In this document: positions 1 to 8,331 of the stretch, one piece after another
Numbering within the stretch: the stretch's first letter is position 1
How the letters are laid out: each line of letters opens with the position of its first letter
From: JAYPHU01 sp964611435
GTDB lineage: Bacteria; Pseudomonadota; Alphaproteobacteria; Rhodospirillales; UBA2165
Direction of reading: 5' to 3'
DNA length: 64,000 nt
NCBI GenBank assembly: GCA_964611435.1
Contig: CAZSXT010000008.1
Span: forward strand, 1-64,000
Translations under genes and position numbers: made by a program
Notes under the pieces: generated by a model
Database searches by the model: none
What the model saw: the letters and a program-made list of their open reading frames with translations, nothing else
What the model was told of the DNA's origin: nothing

Positions 1-141
1 GGTTTCGTCACGATTTCCCAATGGACCGACAATGGCATACACACTATTCGTCACGGGTTGTACATTCAAATTGCCAGCCAGAGTTGGGTTTACGTAAAAC
101 CACAAATAAAGACCGACGAGAACTGCAACCACGACTCTCAA
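1..141 (-). CDS. MBL-fold metallohydrolase, N-terminal fragment (runs off left edge)
   Basis: Reading leftward from a TTG at 141 there is an open frame of 47 codons to the window edge. It opens with a hydrophobic export segment (about residues 2-22, ending PTLAG) and continues into VTNSVYAIVGPLGNRDE. That phrase is typical of the first strand of exported metallo-beta-lactamase-fold hydrolases that lie beside redox or metal genes. The zinc motif HxHxDH lies outside the window, so activity cannot be checked. A GGGAGA about 7 nt upstream supports the TTG start; the frame is closed by TGA at 160-162 just upstream. It diverges from the HupE-type genes to the right and could share their regulation. 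The family call rests on one short motif. Confidence 0.6.
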   Translation of the reverse strand, partial: MRVVVAVLVGLYLWFYVNPTLAGNLNVQPVTNSVYAIVGPLGNRDET

Positions 142-507
142 AATCGTTCTCCCAAACGATCAGCATCGAACGAAATTTCTAGTGGTTATAATATTTCAAA
201 CAATTTAGACGCGATAGATGCCTAGCCAAAAAAATAGGGGCAAGATCAAGCTTCCCAACGTAATCATCCTTAATTGACTAGGAACGGCCCGGCGGCGCCG
301 GCTAGCCTCGGGTCGATTCCTGACCCAATTCGGACAGTCTATGGAATTGCAATCTAGAAGGAATAGCTACCAATTCCATGCCCGCAAGCAAAGCCACAAG
401 AGACTTGAGGCCATGCCTTATTAGGCTAGATTGATTGCAGTTACCCATGGGCGATGGAGTATCGCATGTGGGTTTCATTGCCCCTGGTATACAGATTGAG
501 GTTAAAA
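142..507. promoter_or_regulatory. Divergent intergenic region with a perfect 8-bp inverted repeat
   Basis: This 366-base stretch separates the leftward MBL gene from the rightward His-rich gene. No convincing coding frame was seen. It contains the inverted repeat TGGAATTG (342-349) and CAATTCCA (371-378) with a 21-base spacer, and a GC-rich patch around 285-310. The repeat could bind a dimeric regulator of either gene, but the wide spacer makes this uncertain. Confidence 0.3.
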
Positions 508-978
508 ATGATCAATTCGCTGTTTGCGGCATGTCTTGCGGTCGCTTTGCTATCTTCGGTTCCGGCTTTCGCAGAATCCAAGCATGGCGACCATGGCCAT
601 CACATGCATGATAAAGCCTTGCACTTAACGGCAGGACCGAATGCACCAAGCGTCAAGGCGACTATAAAGGCTGACCCGGTCGGCGGCTACAATTTGCATA
701 TCATGGTCACAAATTTTCGTTTTGCCCCAGAAAATGCTAGCGGCATACACGTGGATGGTGAAGGCCACGGCCATATTTATGTCAATGGGAAGAAAATCGC
801 CCGGCTCTATGGCGAATGGTTCCATATTGCCAGCCTTCCGAAGACCGGGGCAGACGTAAAAGTTACCCTAAACGCCAATGATCACCGGGATATCTTTGTC
901 GATGGCAAGATGGTTGCCGCCACTGTGCGTGTTGGTCAGGCTATGGCACCAGTAAAACATAACGTCCATAAGCATTAA
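508..978 (+). CDS. His-rich exported protein, possible metal-binding periplasmic protein
   Basis: A 156-residue protein starting at the ATG at 508, preceded by GAGG at a good distance; an in-frame upstream extension to 454 is unlikely because the signal peptide begins at 508. Residues 1-22 form a classical signal peptide ending in AFA. The mature N-terminus is a His/Asp cluster (HGDHGHHMHD), and further His occur in GEGHGHIYVNG and ANDHRD. These suggest binding of a transition metal. The middle looks like a small beta-sandwich (NFRFAPENASG, then GKKIARLYGEWFH). It is followed after 56 bases by the HupE/UreJ-type gene and is probably co-transcribed with it. I do not recognise a named family; metal handling is inferred from composition and neighbours. 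Confidence 0.6.
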   Translation: MINSLFAACLAVALLSSVPAFAESKHGDHGHHMHDKALHLTAGPNAPSVKATIKADPVGGYNLHIMVTNFRFAPENASGIHVDGEGHGHIYVNGKKIARLYGEWFHIASLPKTGADVKVTLNANDHRDIFVDGKMVAATVRVGQAMAPVKHNVHKH

Positions 979-1034
979 CGGCTCTGAAAAAATAGTGGCG
1001 ATAACTGCCTAGCTGACGTGGAGCGACACAGATC

Positions 1035-2183
1035 ATGCGTAAAGTTTGGATAGCTACTTTTGCTTTTTTGGCCTGCATCATTTCTGGCCCTACAAGCGTC
1101 TCTGCCCATGAACTACGTCCTGCCATTGCCGAGTTATCTTTTAATGAGGGCAAGACGTATCAAATCTCTGTTTCTCTGAACCTGGAAGCCTTCATTGCGG
1201 GCATTGGTCCACAGCACCAGGATACAAACGACTCTCCTTCCGCCAAAACCTATGATCGGTTGCGCACGCTTTCACCTGAAGAACTCCGTGCGGTGTTTGA
1301 TCCAAAGAAAGACGCATTTTCTCAGGCAGTATCCGTTCTTAGAAATAAAACACGGCAACAGTCTGAGGTTGTAGCCGTAGATATTCCGCCTGTAGGCGAT
1401 GTAGACTTGGCTCGACAGTCAACCGTCGTCCTGAGCGGAAAATTGGAGGCCGGTACCGAGGCCCTGGTCGTGTCATGGAGTGAAGCGTTTGGGCCTGTAG
1501 CCCTCCGCCTACGTACGCCAATTACCCCTGATGGAGCGCCGGGAGAGGTGGTCCAATCTGTATACTTGAAGAACGGAGCGGCCAGTCCACCGTTCGCAGT
1601 TTCCTCCGCTACGAAGCAAACCGCATCCGAAGTCTTCGCCGAGTACATCGTCGTCGGCTTTGAACATATTTTGCCCCTGGGACTGGATCACATTTTGTTT
1701 GTGGTCGGCTTGTTCCTTTTGTCGCCTCGTTTTGGGCCTTTGGCATGGCAGGTTTCAAGTTTCACAGTGGCGCATACGGTGACCTTGGCATTAGGCATGC
1801 TCGGTATTGTCTCGGTTTCGCCTGCTATCGTAGAGCCGTTAATTGCCGCGTCCATTGTATACGTTGGTGTCGAAAATATTCTCACTAAGAGTCTTCATCG
1901 CTGGCGGCCCATCGTCGTCTTTCTCTTTGGCCTTCTACATGGACTCGGGTTCGCTGGGGTTCTGACGGAGTTTGGTCTAAGCACAGATCATTTTGTCGCC
2001 GGGTTAATTGCTTTCAACGTTGGTGTGGAACTCGGACAGTTGACAGTAATTGCCGCCTGTTTTGCTGTCGCGGGATTGTGGTTTAGGCACAAGTCTTGGT
2101 ATCGCCAAGCCATCTCAATACCGGCCTCACTCTGCATATCGCTTATAGGGGCTTGGTGGTGTTTCGAGCGGGTTTGGGGTTAG
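1035..2183 (+). CDS. HupE/UreJ family membrane protein with large periplasmic domain
   Basis: A 382-residue protein with an N-terminal signal peptide (to about residue 24, SVSAHELRP), a periplasmic domain of about 175 residues, then about six to seven membrane segments from about residue 205. The transmembrane part carries the family-type motif FEHILPLGLDHILFVVGL and later LLHGLGFAGVL, with His and Asp placed in helices. This is the longer HupE/UreJ_2 architecture, not the short nickel permease HupE. Members are thought to move Ni, Co or other metals, but substrate is not proven. GGAG lies upstream of the ATG. The His-rich gene before it and the TauE/SafE gene after it suggest a small transport or metal cluster. 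Confidence 0.8.
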   Translation: MRKVWIATFAFLACIISGPTSVSAHELRPAIAELSFNEGKTYQISVSLNLEAFIAGIGPQHQDTNDSPSAKTYDRLRTLSPEELRAVFDPKKDAFSQAVSVLRNKTRQQSEVVAVDIPPVGDVDLARQSTVVLSGKLEAGTEALVVSWSEAFGPVALRLRTPITPDGAPGEVVQSVYLKNGAASPPFAVSSATKQTASEVFAEYIVVGFEHILPLGLDHILFVVGLFLLSPRFGPLAWQVSSFTVAHTVTLALGMLGIVSVSPAIVEPLIAASIVYVGVENILTKSLHRWRPIVVFLFGLLHGLGFAGVLTEFGLSTDHFVAGLIAFNVGVELGQLTVIAACFAVAGLWFRHKSWYRQAISIPASLCISLIGAWWCFERVWG

Positions 2184-2429
2184 GTACACGCTTTAATTTA
2201 CAAACCTGCCGCAGACGATGTCAGAAATTGGCTATCCGCAGAAATCCAGGAACAAGTTCTGAAGGTCCGCTCGTCATCTTCCAACAGCCTTTCGAGACTG
2301 AAACTTACGAGTAGTCCCGACCAGCAATGAGTGGACGACTGCCTCGCGATCACCTTGAAATTCGATTGTAACAGCCGATGAAATCAGTACGGTAATTCGA
2401 CAATCCAGAAGTGCAGGAGGGAAAGCCGG

Positions 2430-3169
2430 TTGGAGATCATCAATGATATTGCCAATGTTACGCTAGCACTTGGCCTTCTTGTTGCATTGGCAAGCGGCCT
2501 ACTACATGGATATACCGGCTTTGGTGGCGGATTACTAATCGTCCCGCTCCTGGCTATCCTTTTTGGGCCTGTTGAAGGGGTTTTTGTTGCTGGCGTGGCC
2601 GGAGTTGCCGGAACGTTGCAACTCCTTCCAAAGGCCGCTCGCGTTGCCAATTGGCACGAACTAGCGCCTGCAATGATCGTTGGCTTAGTAGCAACACCCT
2701 TTGGCGTATTGTTCTTAGTGTCTGCCGATCCTGAGATTGCTCGCCGTGGGATTGGTGGCTTCGTCCTGATATCGGCGCTTATAATGCTGACAGGCTGGGT
2801 TTACAAAGGGCCAAGGGGATATTTGGTAGTTCTATCGCAGGATTTTTATCTGGCTCCATCACCGGAGCGGCCGGTGCAGGTGGGCCATTTCTGGTAATTT
2901 ACTTTTTATCTGCGCCTGACGCCTCGAATGTTCAAAGAGCAAATATTCTTATTTCTATGGGGGTCTTTATTGCAGCCCTGACCATTTCTCTGGCTTTTAG
3001 CGGAGTGGTTACCCCTGAGGCTATTGCTCGAGCGGTACTGGTTAGCACCGCTTACATATTTGGCACATATGTAGGTGGTAAACTTTTTGAGCGGGTTCCT
3101 GCGTCGTGGTTTCGCCCCGTGGCCATTTGGTTGCTAATCGCGACTGGAGCTAGTGTGCTGATATTCTAA
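2430..3169 (+). pseudogene. TauE/SafE family permease, broken by one frameshift
   Basis: The first frame starts at TTG 2430 behind AGGAGG (2415-2420) and runs to about residue 130 with membrane segments and the TauE/SafE pattern GYTGFGGGLLIVP. It then loses similarity after GWVYKGPRG. The remaining half, with the second family repeat FLSGSITGAAGAGGPFLVIY and ending at 3169, is in the -1 frame. Adding one G to the GGGG run at 2815-2818 restores an uninterrupted protein of about 246 residues, the usual family length. The family exports sulfite, sulfoacetate or related organosulfur anions. Either the gene is a recent pseudogene or the base is an assembly error; no typical slippery heptamer is present. 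Confidence 0.75.
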
Positions 3170-3310
3170 AGACAGCACGAACAAACGAGAGAATGTCCCC
3201 TATTGGCTAATCTCAGAAGTAAATCAGCCCGCTAAATCACTTCGGCTAAGAATCCGTTAGCCGACCAAGGTTAATGCACAGGTTACCAGTCTAGTTTCGT
3301 GTAGTTTTGA

Positions 3311-3337
3311 AAATAGAGCGCGCAGAATATAGCCCGT
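3311..3337. repeat. 27-bp direct repeat, left copy
   Basis: The segment here differs at only two positions from the segment at 4508-4534 and lies in the same orientation. Both read AAATAGAGCGC at the start and AATATAGCCCGT at the end. They bracket three small genes of unknown function. The repeat is not a copy of the nearby tRNA-Lys 3' end, so it is not an obvious att site. Confidence 0.7.
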
Positions 3338-3362
3338 GTTTCACCCTGCCCCTGCGCAATTC

Positions 3363-3704
3363 CTAATCTTGCCGGTAACGTGCGACCAGTGTCTCGGCAT
3401 GCAACTTTAGAATGGCCGGATCAGGTGCAGGGTTTCTTTCCAGATAATACCCTGTCGGTGTCCCGCACCAATACGTTTTGGCATAGTCGTCCCTGATTTT
3501 CTTATCTTTGATATAGGGGATAGCTAGCTGATCAAGTACGTAGCCGCTGAGCGGAACATCAAATCCCTCAGGATCAGGCCTAACTTTAAATGGCCCCTCT
3601 GCAGCTTGGACAAGTGGGATAACTGCATTGTCGGAGTGATACAGGGTGGCAGTAGCCCCAAGAAGGACAGTAGCGGTAATGGCTATTGATAAGGTGCGTT
3701 TCAT
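3363..3704 (-). CDS. Small exported protein of unknown function
   Basis: A 113-residue protein with an N-terminal signal or anchor segment (residues 5-22, then a polar region reaching QAAEG). The mature part contains GYVLDQLAIPYIKDKK and one Cys in YWCGTPTGYY. No enzyme motif or known family was recognised. It is flanked by non-coding DNA and transcribed opposite to the TauE/SafE gene. The upstream region on its strand has AT-rich DNA but no clear Shine-Dalgarno that I would rely on. It sits inside the direct-repeat-bounded, AT-richer segment. Confidence 0.5.
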   Translation of the reverse strand: MKRTLSIAITATVLLGATATLYHSDNAVIPLVQAAEGPFKVRPDPEGFDVPLSGYVLDQLAIPYIKDKKIRDDYAKTYWCGTPTGYYLERNPAPDPAILKLHAETLVARYRQD

Positions 3705-3812
3705 TTAGACTTCTTCGTAGACCGTACCATCAGTATCAGGAATCGATTTAGAAAGTTCTAAAAAAGAAACGAACTGATCCTTAAGTCCTCAGAGCACCCC
3801 TAGCGGCCCTAA

Positions 3813-4073
3813 TTAATGAAGCTGAGTAGCTGGAGGATGCAGGAAAGTGGATATCCCTTCCTCATCAATTGTCCTCATAACTTCTTCATAAGCTGCCTGA
3901 TCGGTTTTGAAGGGCTCATCCCAAATTGTAGAAGCACCTTCTTCGTCGACGACTTCTAGAATCCAGACATCATCCTTCTCACCCTTATAGATCATAATCT
4001 CCACAGACATCCCTTCGCGAGTTTCCGTGCAGCAAAGGTGAGACATAACAATGTTTGGTTCTTCGTCGGTCAT
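3813..4073 (-). CDS. Small acidic protein of unknown function
   Basis: The likely start is the ATG at 4073 (MTDEEPNIVM), which has GAGG 5-6 bases upstream; an earlier in-frame ATG at 4094 lacks one. This gives 86 residues. The protein is acidic, with the pattern DVWILEVVDEEGASTIWDE followed by a helix TDQAAYEEVMRTIDEEG. This looks like a compact alpha/beta cytoplasmic protein. Similar short proteins occur in alphaproteobacteria, but I know no function. Two adjacent Cys (LCC) could bind a metal or form a disulfide; this is speculative. Confidence 0.5.
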   Translation of the reverse strand: MTDEEPNIVMSHLCCTETREGMSVEIMIYKGEKDDVWILEVVDEEGASTIWDEPFKTDQAAYEEVMRTIDEEGISTFLHPPATQLH

Positions 4074-4148
4074 GTTGCCTCGTAAAATCCACAATCTTAT
4101 TGTTTGTAGTTAGAATAGTTAGACCAAACCGATTTGGGATTCAAACCA

Positions 4149-4448
4149 ATGTCCAAACGACTTCTATCGATCTCTATTATCGTAGCATTTGTCTTCTTCG
4201 CTCAACTCTCCACATTTTCCCTCAATGCTCAGACGCCTCCACCACAGCAAAATGATCCCCAAGAGATGTTGGAGCAGGGAATGAAGACCATTCTCAATGC
4301 TCTAGAACTACTATTGAAATCCATTCCTCAGTATGAAGCTCCAGAGGTGCTAGAGAACGGGGACATTATCATTCGTAGAATTCCAAAGAACGAAAATGTC
4401 CCCAAAGAAAGCCCAAAGCCAAATGGTGATACCCAGACAGAGACATAG
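4149..4448 (+). CDS. Small exported protein with conserved C-terminal NGDIIIRR motif
   Basis: A 99-residue protein from the ATG at 4149; a TTG at 4134 would add five residues. Residues 4-27 form a signal peptide ending LNAQ. The mature chain has an amphipathic helix (QEMLEQGMKTILNALELLLK), then SIPQYEAPEVLENGDIIIRR, and a charged, proline-containing tail. The SIPQY/NGDIIIRR pattern recurs in short envelope proteins of alphaproteobacteria, but the role is not known to me. It diverges from the acidic small gene on the left, sharing about 75 bases of upstream DNA. Confidence 0.55.
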   Translation: MSKRLLSISIIVAFVFFAQLSTFSLNAQTPPPQQNDPQEMLEQGMKTILNALELLLKSIPQYEAPEVLENGDIIIRRIPKNENVPKESPKPNGDTQTET

Positions 4449-4507
4449 AACTAGATGAGATGATATCAACATCCTTGAGCGGCAAAACGCCTTATATAAA
4501 TTTATAG

Positions 4508-4534
4508 AAATAGAGCGCACAAAATATAGCCCGT
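4508..4534. repeat. 27-bp direct repeat, right copy
   Basis: This is the second copy of the repeat at 3311-3337 (25 of 27 bases identical, same orientation). It lies between a small exported-protein gene and the terminator-like hairpin behind tRNA-Lys. Confidence 0.7.
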
Positions 4535-4547
4535 AGCCGCCTAACAA

Positions 4548-4576
4548 AGCCCCCCCTCGACCCAAAGGGGGGGGCT
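4548..4576 (-). terminator. C/G-run hairpin, likely terminator for the tRNA-Lys transcript
   Basis: AGCCCCCCC (4548-4556) pairs with GGGGGGGCT (4568-4576) across a short loop. Read on the minus strand the stem is followed by TTTGTT. It lies about 100 bases downstream of the minus-strand tRNA-Lys, so it fits a factor-independent terminator, although the T tract is short. Confidence 0.45.
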
Positions 4577-4678
4577 GAGGATACAAGTTTGAGTGCTCAA
4601 CGTAGCAATAAACGTGGCAATTATTTTTACTGTGCCTGGGAAAAATAGTATAGATGACACTTAAGTCATTGAAAAGAT

Positions 4679-4754
4679 TGGTGGGTGCACAAGGACTCGA
4701 ACCTTGGACCCGCTGCTTAAAAGGCAGCTGCTCTACCACCTGAGCTATGCACCC
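4679..4754 (-). tRNA. tRNA-Lys(UUU)
   Basis: Read on the minus strand the segment folds as a complete cloverleaf. The acceptor stem pairs GGGTGCA with TGCACCC, the D arm is GCTC-loop-GAGC, the anticodon stem GCTGC/GCAGC carries loop CTTTTAA with anticodon TTT, and the T arm is CAAGG-TTCGAGT-CCTTG. The discriminator is A and CCA is encoded (4681-4679). It marks the boundary between the AT-richer left arm and the coaD-gyrA block. Confidence 0.95.
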
Positions 4755-4869
4755 GAAGCCGTCATACCGGCAAGATGTCCGAATGGACGGGGCGCAACAT
4801 AGGGAGGTGTTCCCTCCCGGTCAATACGGGAATGAGGGGAAAGTGTCCGACGCCCCGTACCGGGGGGAA

Positions 4870-5385
4870 TTACTCCGCCGCTTGGTCCTTGCCGAATTGG
4901 TGCAGGGTGCGTTCTCGGACGCGGGGGCTGACGAAGTGGCTGATGTCGCCGCCGAGCATGCCGATTTCCTTGACGAGGCGGGACGAGATGAACTGCTGGC
5001 CTTCGGACGCCATCAAGAACACGGTCTCGATATCCGGGTTGAGCTGGGCGTTCATGCCGGTCATCTGGAATTCGTATTCGAAGTCGGACACGGCGCGCAA
5101 TCCCCGAACAATTAACGACGCGCCCGCATTGGCGGCGAAAGCGGTCAGAAGCCCCTCAAACGGCCGAACCTCGACCTCGCAACCGTTGGTGTCCTTCATG
5201 GCGGCGATTTCGTCGCGCACCATTTCCACCCGTTCGTCCAGGGAGAATAAGGGTCCCTTGCCGGCATTGATGGCCACACCGACGATGAGTTTGTCCACCA
5301 CGCGGGTGGCACGGGTGATGATGTCCATGTGACCATTGGTCACAGGGTCGAACGTACCGGGATAAATACCGATTTTTTTCGTCAT
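4870..5385 (-). CDS. coaD: Pantetheine-phosphate adenylyltransferase
   Basis: CoaD transfers AMP from ATP to 4'-phosphopantetheine, the fourth step of coenzyme A synthesis, in the cytoplasm. The 171-residue protein is full length for the family. It has the nucleotidyltransferase signature GTFDPVTNGHMDI (residues 10-22), the RPFEGLL segment, the conserved IVRGLRAVSDFEYE and the late ISSRLVKEI motif. It starts 9 bases after the gyrA stop codon and is transcribed in the same direction, so it is very likely co-transcribed with gyrA. This gyrA-coaD order is seen in other alphaproteobacteria. Confidence 0.97.
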   Translation of the reverse strand: MTKKIGIYPGTFDPVTNGHMDIITRATRVVDKLIVGVAINAGKGPLFSLDERVEMVRDEIAAMKDTNGCEVEVRPFEGLLTAFAANAGASLIVRGLRAVSDFEYEFQMTGMNAQLNPDIETVFLMASEGQQFISSRLVKEIGMLGGDISHFVSPRVRERTLHQFGKDQAAE

Positions 5386-5394
5386 AAAGACGTT

Positions 5395-8331
5395 TTACCC
5401 CTCACCGGGCTCGTCGTCCATATTTTCAGGCGCGTCTTCGGGCGCTGATTCAGCAACGGCTTCTTCCGCTTCCTCGACGGGCGCCTCGCCTTCGGGAGAC
5501 AACTCGCCCTCCTCTTCTCCGGCTTCAACTTCCCTGATCCGGCTGACAGAAACGACGGCCTCTCCATCGGCCACCTTGAAGAGTGTCACGCCCCGTGCCG
5601 TCCGGCCGGTAAAGCTGATCCCGTCCACCGGCATTCGGATTAACTGGCCGCCATCCGACACCATGACAAGTTGGTCCGTCGGTGTGACCGGCGCGACCGC
5701 CACAACCTCGGTCGGATCACCTTTGCCACGTTTTAGGTCGATACTGTCAATTCCTTTGCCACCACGCTTGGAGATTCGATAGTCGTAAGCAGAGGTCCGT
5801 TTGCCGAACCCGTCCGCCGTGACCGTCAGAATAAACTCTTCCTCCTGACCCATTTCCGTGAACAAGGGCTCCTGAAGTTGAGCCGCCAACTCTTCATCAC
5901 GGGCCTTGTCGTCGTCCCGGTCTGTATAGTCGCCACCGGCCAACCGGCGCCCGGCATTCACCGCCCTCAGATATTCATCACGGACCGGCACATCGACGGT
6001 GACATGTTTCAGGCCCGACATAGCAATGACCTCGTCATTCTTGGCCAGATTGATGCCGCGCACGCCGGTGGAACTGCGGCTGCTAAACACCCGGACATCG
6101 GTGACCGGGAAGCGGATGCATTTGCCGTGTCGGGTGGCCAGAAACACGTTCTGGTCTTCCTCGAACACCCGGACCCGGACCAAATGATCACCCTCGTTAA
6201 GCTTCATGGCGATTTTGCCGTTGGCCATGACGTTGGTGAAGTCGCTAAGCCGATTGCGACGGACACCACCGGAGGCGGTGGCGAACATGACAAAAAGATC
6301 GTCCCAAGTATCCTCGTCTTCCGGCAATGGCATGATGGTGGTGATGGTCTCCCCCTCGTCCAGGGGCAGCACATTCACCATGGCCTTGCCACGGGATTGA
6401 GGCGTGCCTTGCGGCAGCTTGTAAACCTTGAGCTTATAAACCATGCCGTTGGTGGAGAAGAACAACACCGGCTGATGGGTGTGTGAGACAAACACCTGGG
6501 AGACAAAATCCTCGTCCTTGGTGCTCATCCCGGAACGGCCTTTGCCGCCCCGGTTCTGCGCACGGTAGGTCGATAGTGGCACCCGCTTGATATAGCCGGA
6601 ATTGCTGACCGTAATGACCATGTCTTCCTGCATGATCAGGTCTTCGATGTCCTGGTCGAAATCCCCTTCTTCGATAGTCGTCCGGCGATCATTGGCGAAC
6701 TGGTCACGCATGGTCATCAGTTCTTCGCGGAGGATTTTGAACAGCAGTTCCTTGGATGCCAGGATGGCCAAATATTCGGAAATTTTCTCGCAGAGTTCCT
6801 TCAGGTCCTCGGCGATTTTATCCCGCTCCAACCCGGTCAGGCGATGCAGACGCAGATCGAGGATCGCCTTGGCTTGGATTTCGGACAGTTGATACTTGCC
6901 ATCGACCACCTGGTGTTCCGGATCGTCGATCAGCTCGATCAACGGCGCGATTTCCTTGGCGGGCCAGGGCTTGGCCATCAGCTTGGTCCGGGCGTCCTCG
7001 GCGTCCTTGGCGTTGCGAATTAATTCGATCACCGGGTCGATATTTTCAACCGCGACGGCCAGACCGGCCATCACATGGGCCCGATCCCGGGCCTTACCCA
7101 GTTCGAACGCGGTGCGCCGGGTGATCACCTCTTCGCGGAAATCGATAAACGCCTGGAGGATCTGCTTGAGATTCAACATCTCCGGCCGCCCACCATTGAG
7201 CGCCAGCATGTTGACGCCGAAACTCGATTGGAGCGGGGTGAACTTATAGAGCTGGTTCAGCACCACATCGGCCATCGAGTCGCGTTTGACCTCGACCACC
7301 ACGCGAACACCGTCCCGGTCGGACTCATCGCGGAGATCGGAAATTCCCTCGATCTTCTTGTCGCGCACGGCCTCGGCAATGATCTCGATCATCCGGGCCT
7401 TGTTCACCTGGTACGGCACCTCGGTGACGATGATAGCTTCCCGATCCTTGCCAAAGGTTTCAATCGTCGCCCGGCCGCGAATGGAAACAGAGCCCCGGCC
7501 CGTTTTAAAGGCGGAAATGATGCCCGCCTTGCCCAGAATAATGCCACCGGTGGGGAAATCCGGCCCCTGGATGTGGTTTTCGATCAACTCGTCGATCTCG
7601 ATCGCCGGGTTGTCGATAACGGCGCAGCAAGCGTCAATCACCTCGCCCAAATTGTGGGGCGGGATGTTGGTCGCCATCCCGACAGCAATACCGCCAGCGC
7701 CGTTGACCAGTAGGTTCGGAAACTGGGCCGGCAAGACCGTTGGTTCCTGGACGGATTCGTCATAGTTGGGCTGGAAATCGACCGTGTCCTTGTCGATGTC
7801 CTCAATCAGATCATGGGCGGAGCGGGCCAGCCGGGCCTCGGTATACCGCATGGCGGCGGCGCGGTCTCCGTCCATAGAGCCGAAATTGCCTTGCCCCTGG
7901 ATAAGCGGCAGGCGCATGGAGAAATCCTGCGCCATGCGGACGAGCGCGTCATAAATCGCAGAGTCGCCATGGGGGTGGTATTTACCCATGACGTCACCGA
8001 CGATGCGCGCCGACTTGCGGAAGGGCCGATTATAATCATAACCGCCCTCCTTCATGGCGTAGATGATCCGCCGGTGGACCGGCTTCAAACCATCGCGCAC
8101 GTCAGGCAGCGCCCGGCTGACGATCACGCTCATGGCGTAATCGAGATAGGAGGTTTTCATCTCCTCCTCGATGCTTACCGGCGTGATGTCGAAATTGGGC
8201 GGCATCGCCCCGGCCCCATCGCCATCCGGCGGATCGTTCGGCGGGCCCTCGGGCGGTAAATCATCGGCGGCGATATCGCCGGGAGTAATGTCTTCCGGGA
8301 TATCGTCTGGCGTGTCAGGCGGTGTCGTCAA
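5395..8331 (-). CDS. gyrA: DNA gyrase subunit A
   Basis: GyrA is the DNA-cleaving subunit of gyrase, which introduces negative supercoils. The 978-residue protein has the catalytic Tyr at about 163 (AAAMRYTEARL), the winged-helix region with HPHGDSAIYDALVRMAQ, and the GyrA box QNRGGKGRSG of the C-terminal wrapping domain. The positions matching E. coli Ser83 and Asp87 are Ser124 and Asp128, the quinolone-sensitive state. Odd points are an N-terminal extension of about 45 residues rich in Pro and Asp, a roughly 20-residue insert in the C-terminal domain (RRLAGGDYTDRDDDKARDEE), and a long Glu-rich tail ending DDEPGEG. coaD follows 9 bases later. Confidence 0.97.
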   Translation of the reverse strand: MTTPPDTPDDIPEDITPGDIAADDLPPEGPPNDPPDGDGAGAMPPNFDITPVSIEEEMKTSYLDYAMSVIVSRALPDVRDGLKPVHRRIIYAMKEGGYDYNRPFRKSARIVGDVMGKYHPHGDSAIYDALVRMAQDFSMRLPLIQGQGNFGSMDGDRAAAMRYTEARLARSAHDLIEDIDKDTVDFQPNYDESVQEPTVLPAQFPNLLVNGAGGIAVGMATNIPPHNLGEVIDACCAVIDNPAIEIDELIENHIQGPDFPTGGIILGKAGIISAFKTGRGSVSIRGRATIETFGKDREAIIVTEVPYQVNKARMIEIIAEAVRDKKIEGISDLRDESDRDGVRVVVEVKRDSMADVVLNQLYKFTPLQSSFGVNMLALNGGRPEMLNLKQILQAFIDFREEVITRRTAFELGKARDRAHVMAGLAVAVENIDPVIELIRNAKDAEDARTKLMAKPWPAKEIAPLIELIDDPEHQVVDGKYQLSEIQAKAILDLRLHRLTGLERDKIAEDLKELCEKISEYLAILASKELLFKILREELMTMRDQFANDRRTTIEEGDFDQDIEDLIMQEDMVITVSNSGYIKRVPLSTYRAQNRGGKGRSGMSTKDEDFVSQVFVSHTHQPVLFFSTNGMVYKLKVYKLPQGTPQSRGKAMVNVLPLDEGETITTIMPLPEDEDTWDDLFVMFATASGGVRRNRLSDFTNVMANGKIAMKLNEGDHLVRVRVFEEDQNVFLATRHGKCIRFPVTDVRVFSSRSSTGVRGINLAKNDEVIAMSGLKHVTVDVPVRDEYLRAVNAGRRLAGGDYTDRDDDKARDEELAAQLQEPLFTEMGQEEEFILTVTADGFGKRTSAYDYRISKRGGKGIDSIDLKRGKGDPTEVVAVAPVTPTDQLVMVSDGGQLIRMPVDGISFTGRTARGVTLFKVADGEAVVSVSRIREVEAGEEEGELSPEGEAPVEEAEEAVAESAPEDAPENMDDEPGEG

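Noticed and set aside
2790..2840. Programmed -1 frameshift in the TauE/SafE gene
   Set aside because: No X-XXY-YYZ slippery heptamer in the right phase and no evident stimulatory hairpin; a lost G in a G run is simpler.
4797..4820. GGGAGG/CCTCCC hairpin as terminator of gyrA-coaD
   Set aside because: The stem is only 6 bp and no T run follows on the minus strand.
5878..6486. 202-codon plus-strand frame inside gyrA
   Set aside because: It is antisense to conserved GyrA C-terminal domain sequence and has no family features.
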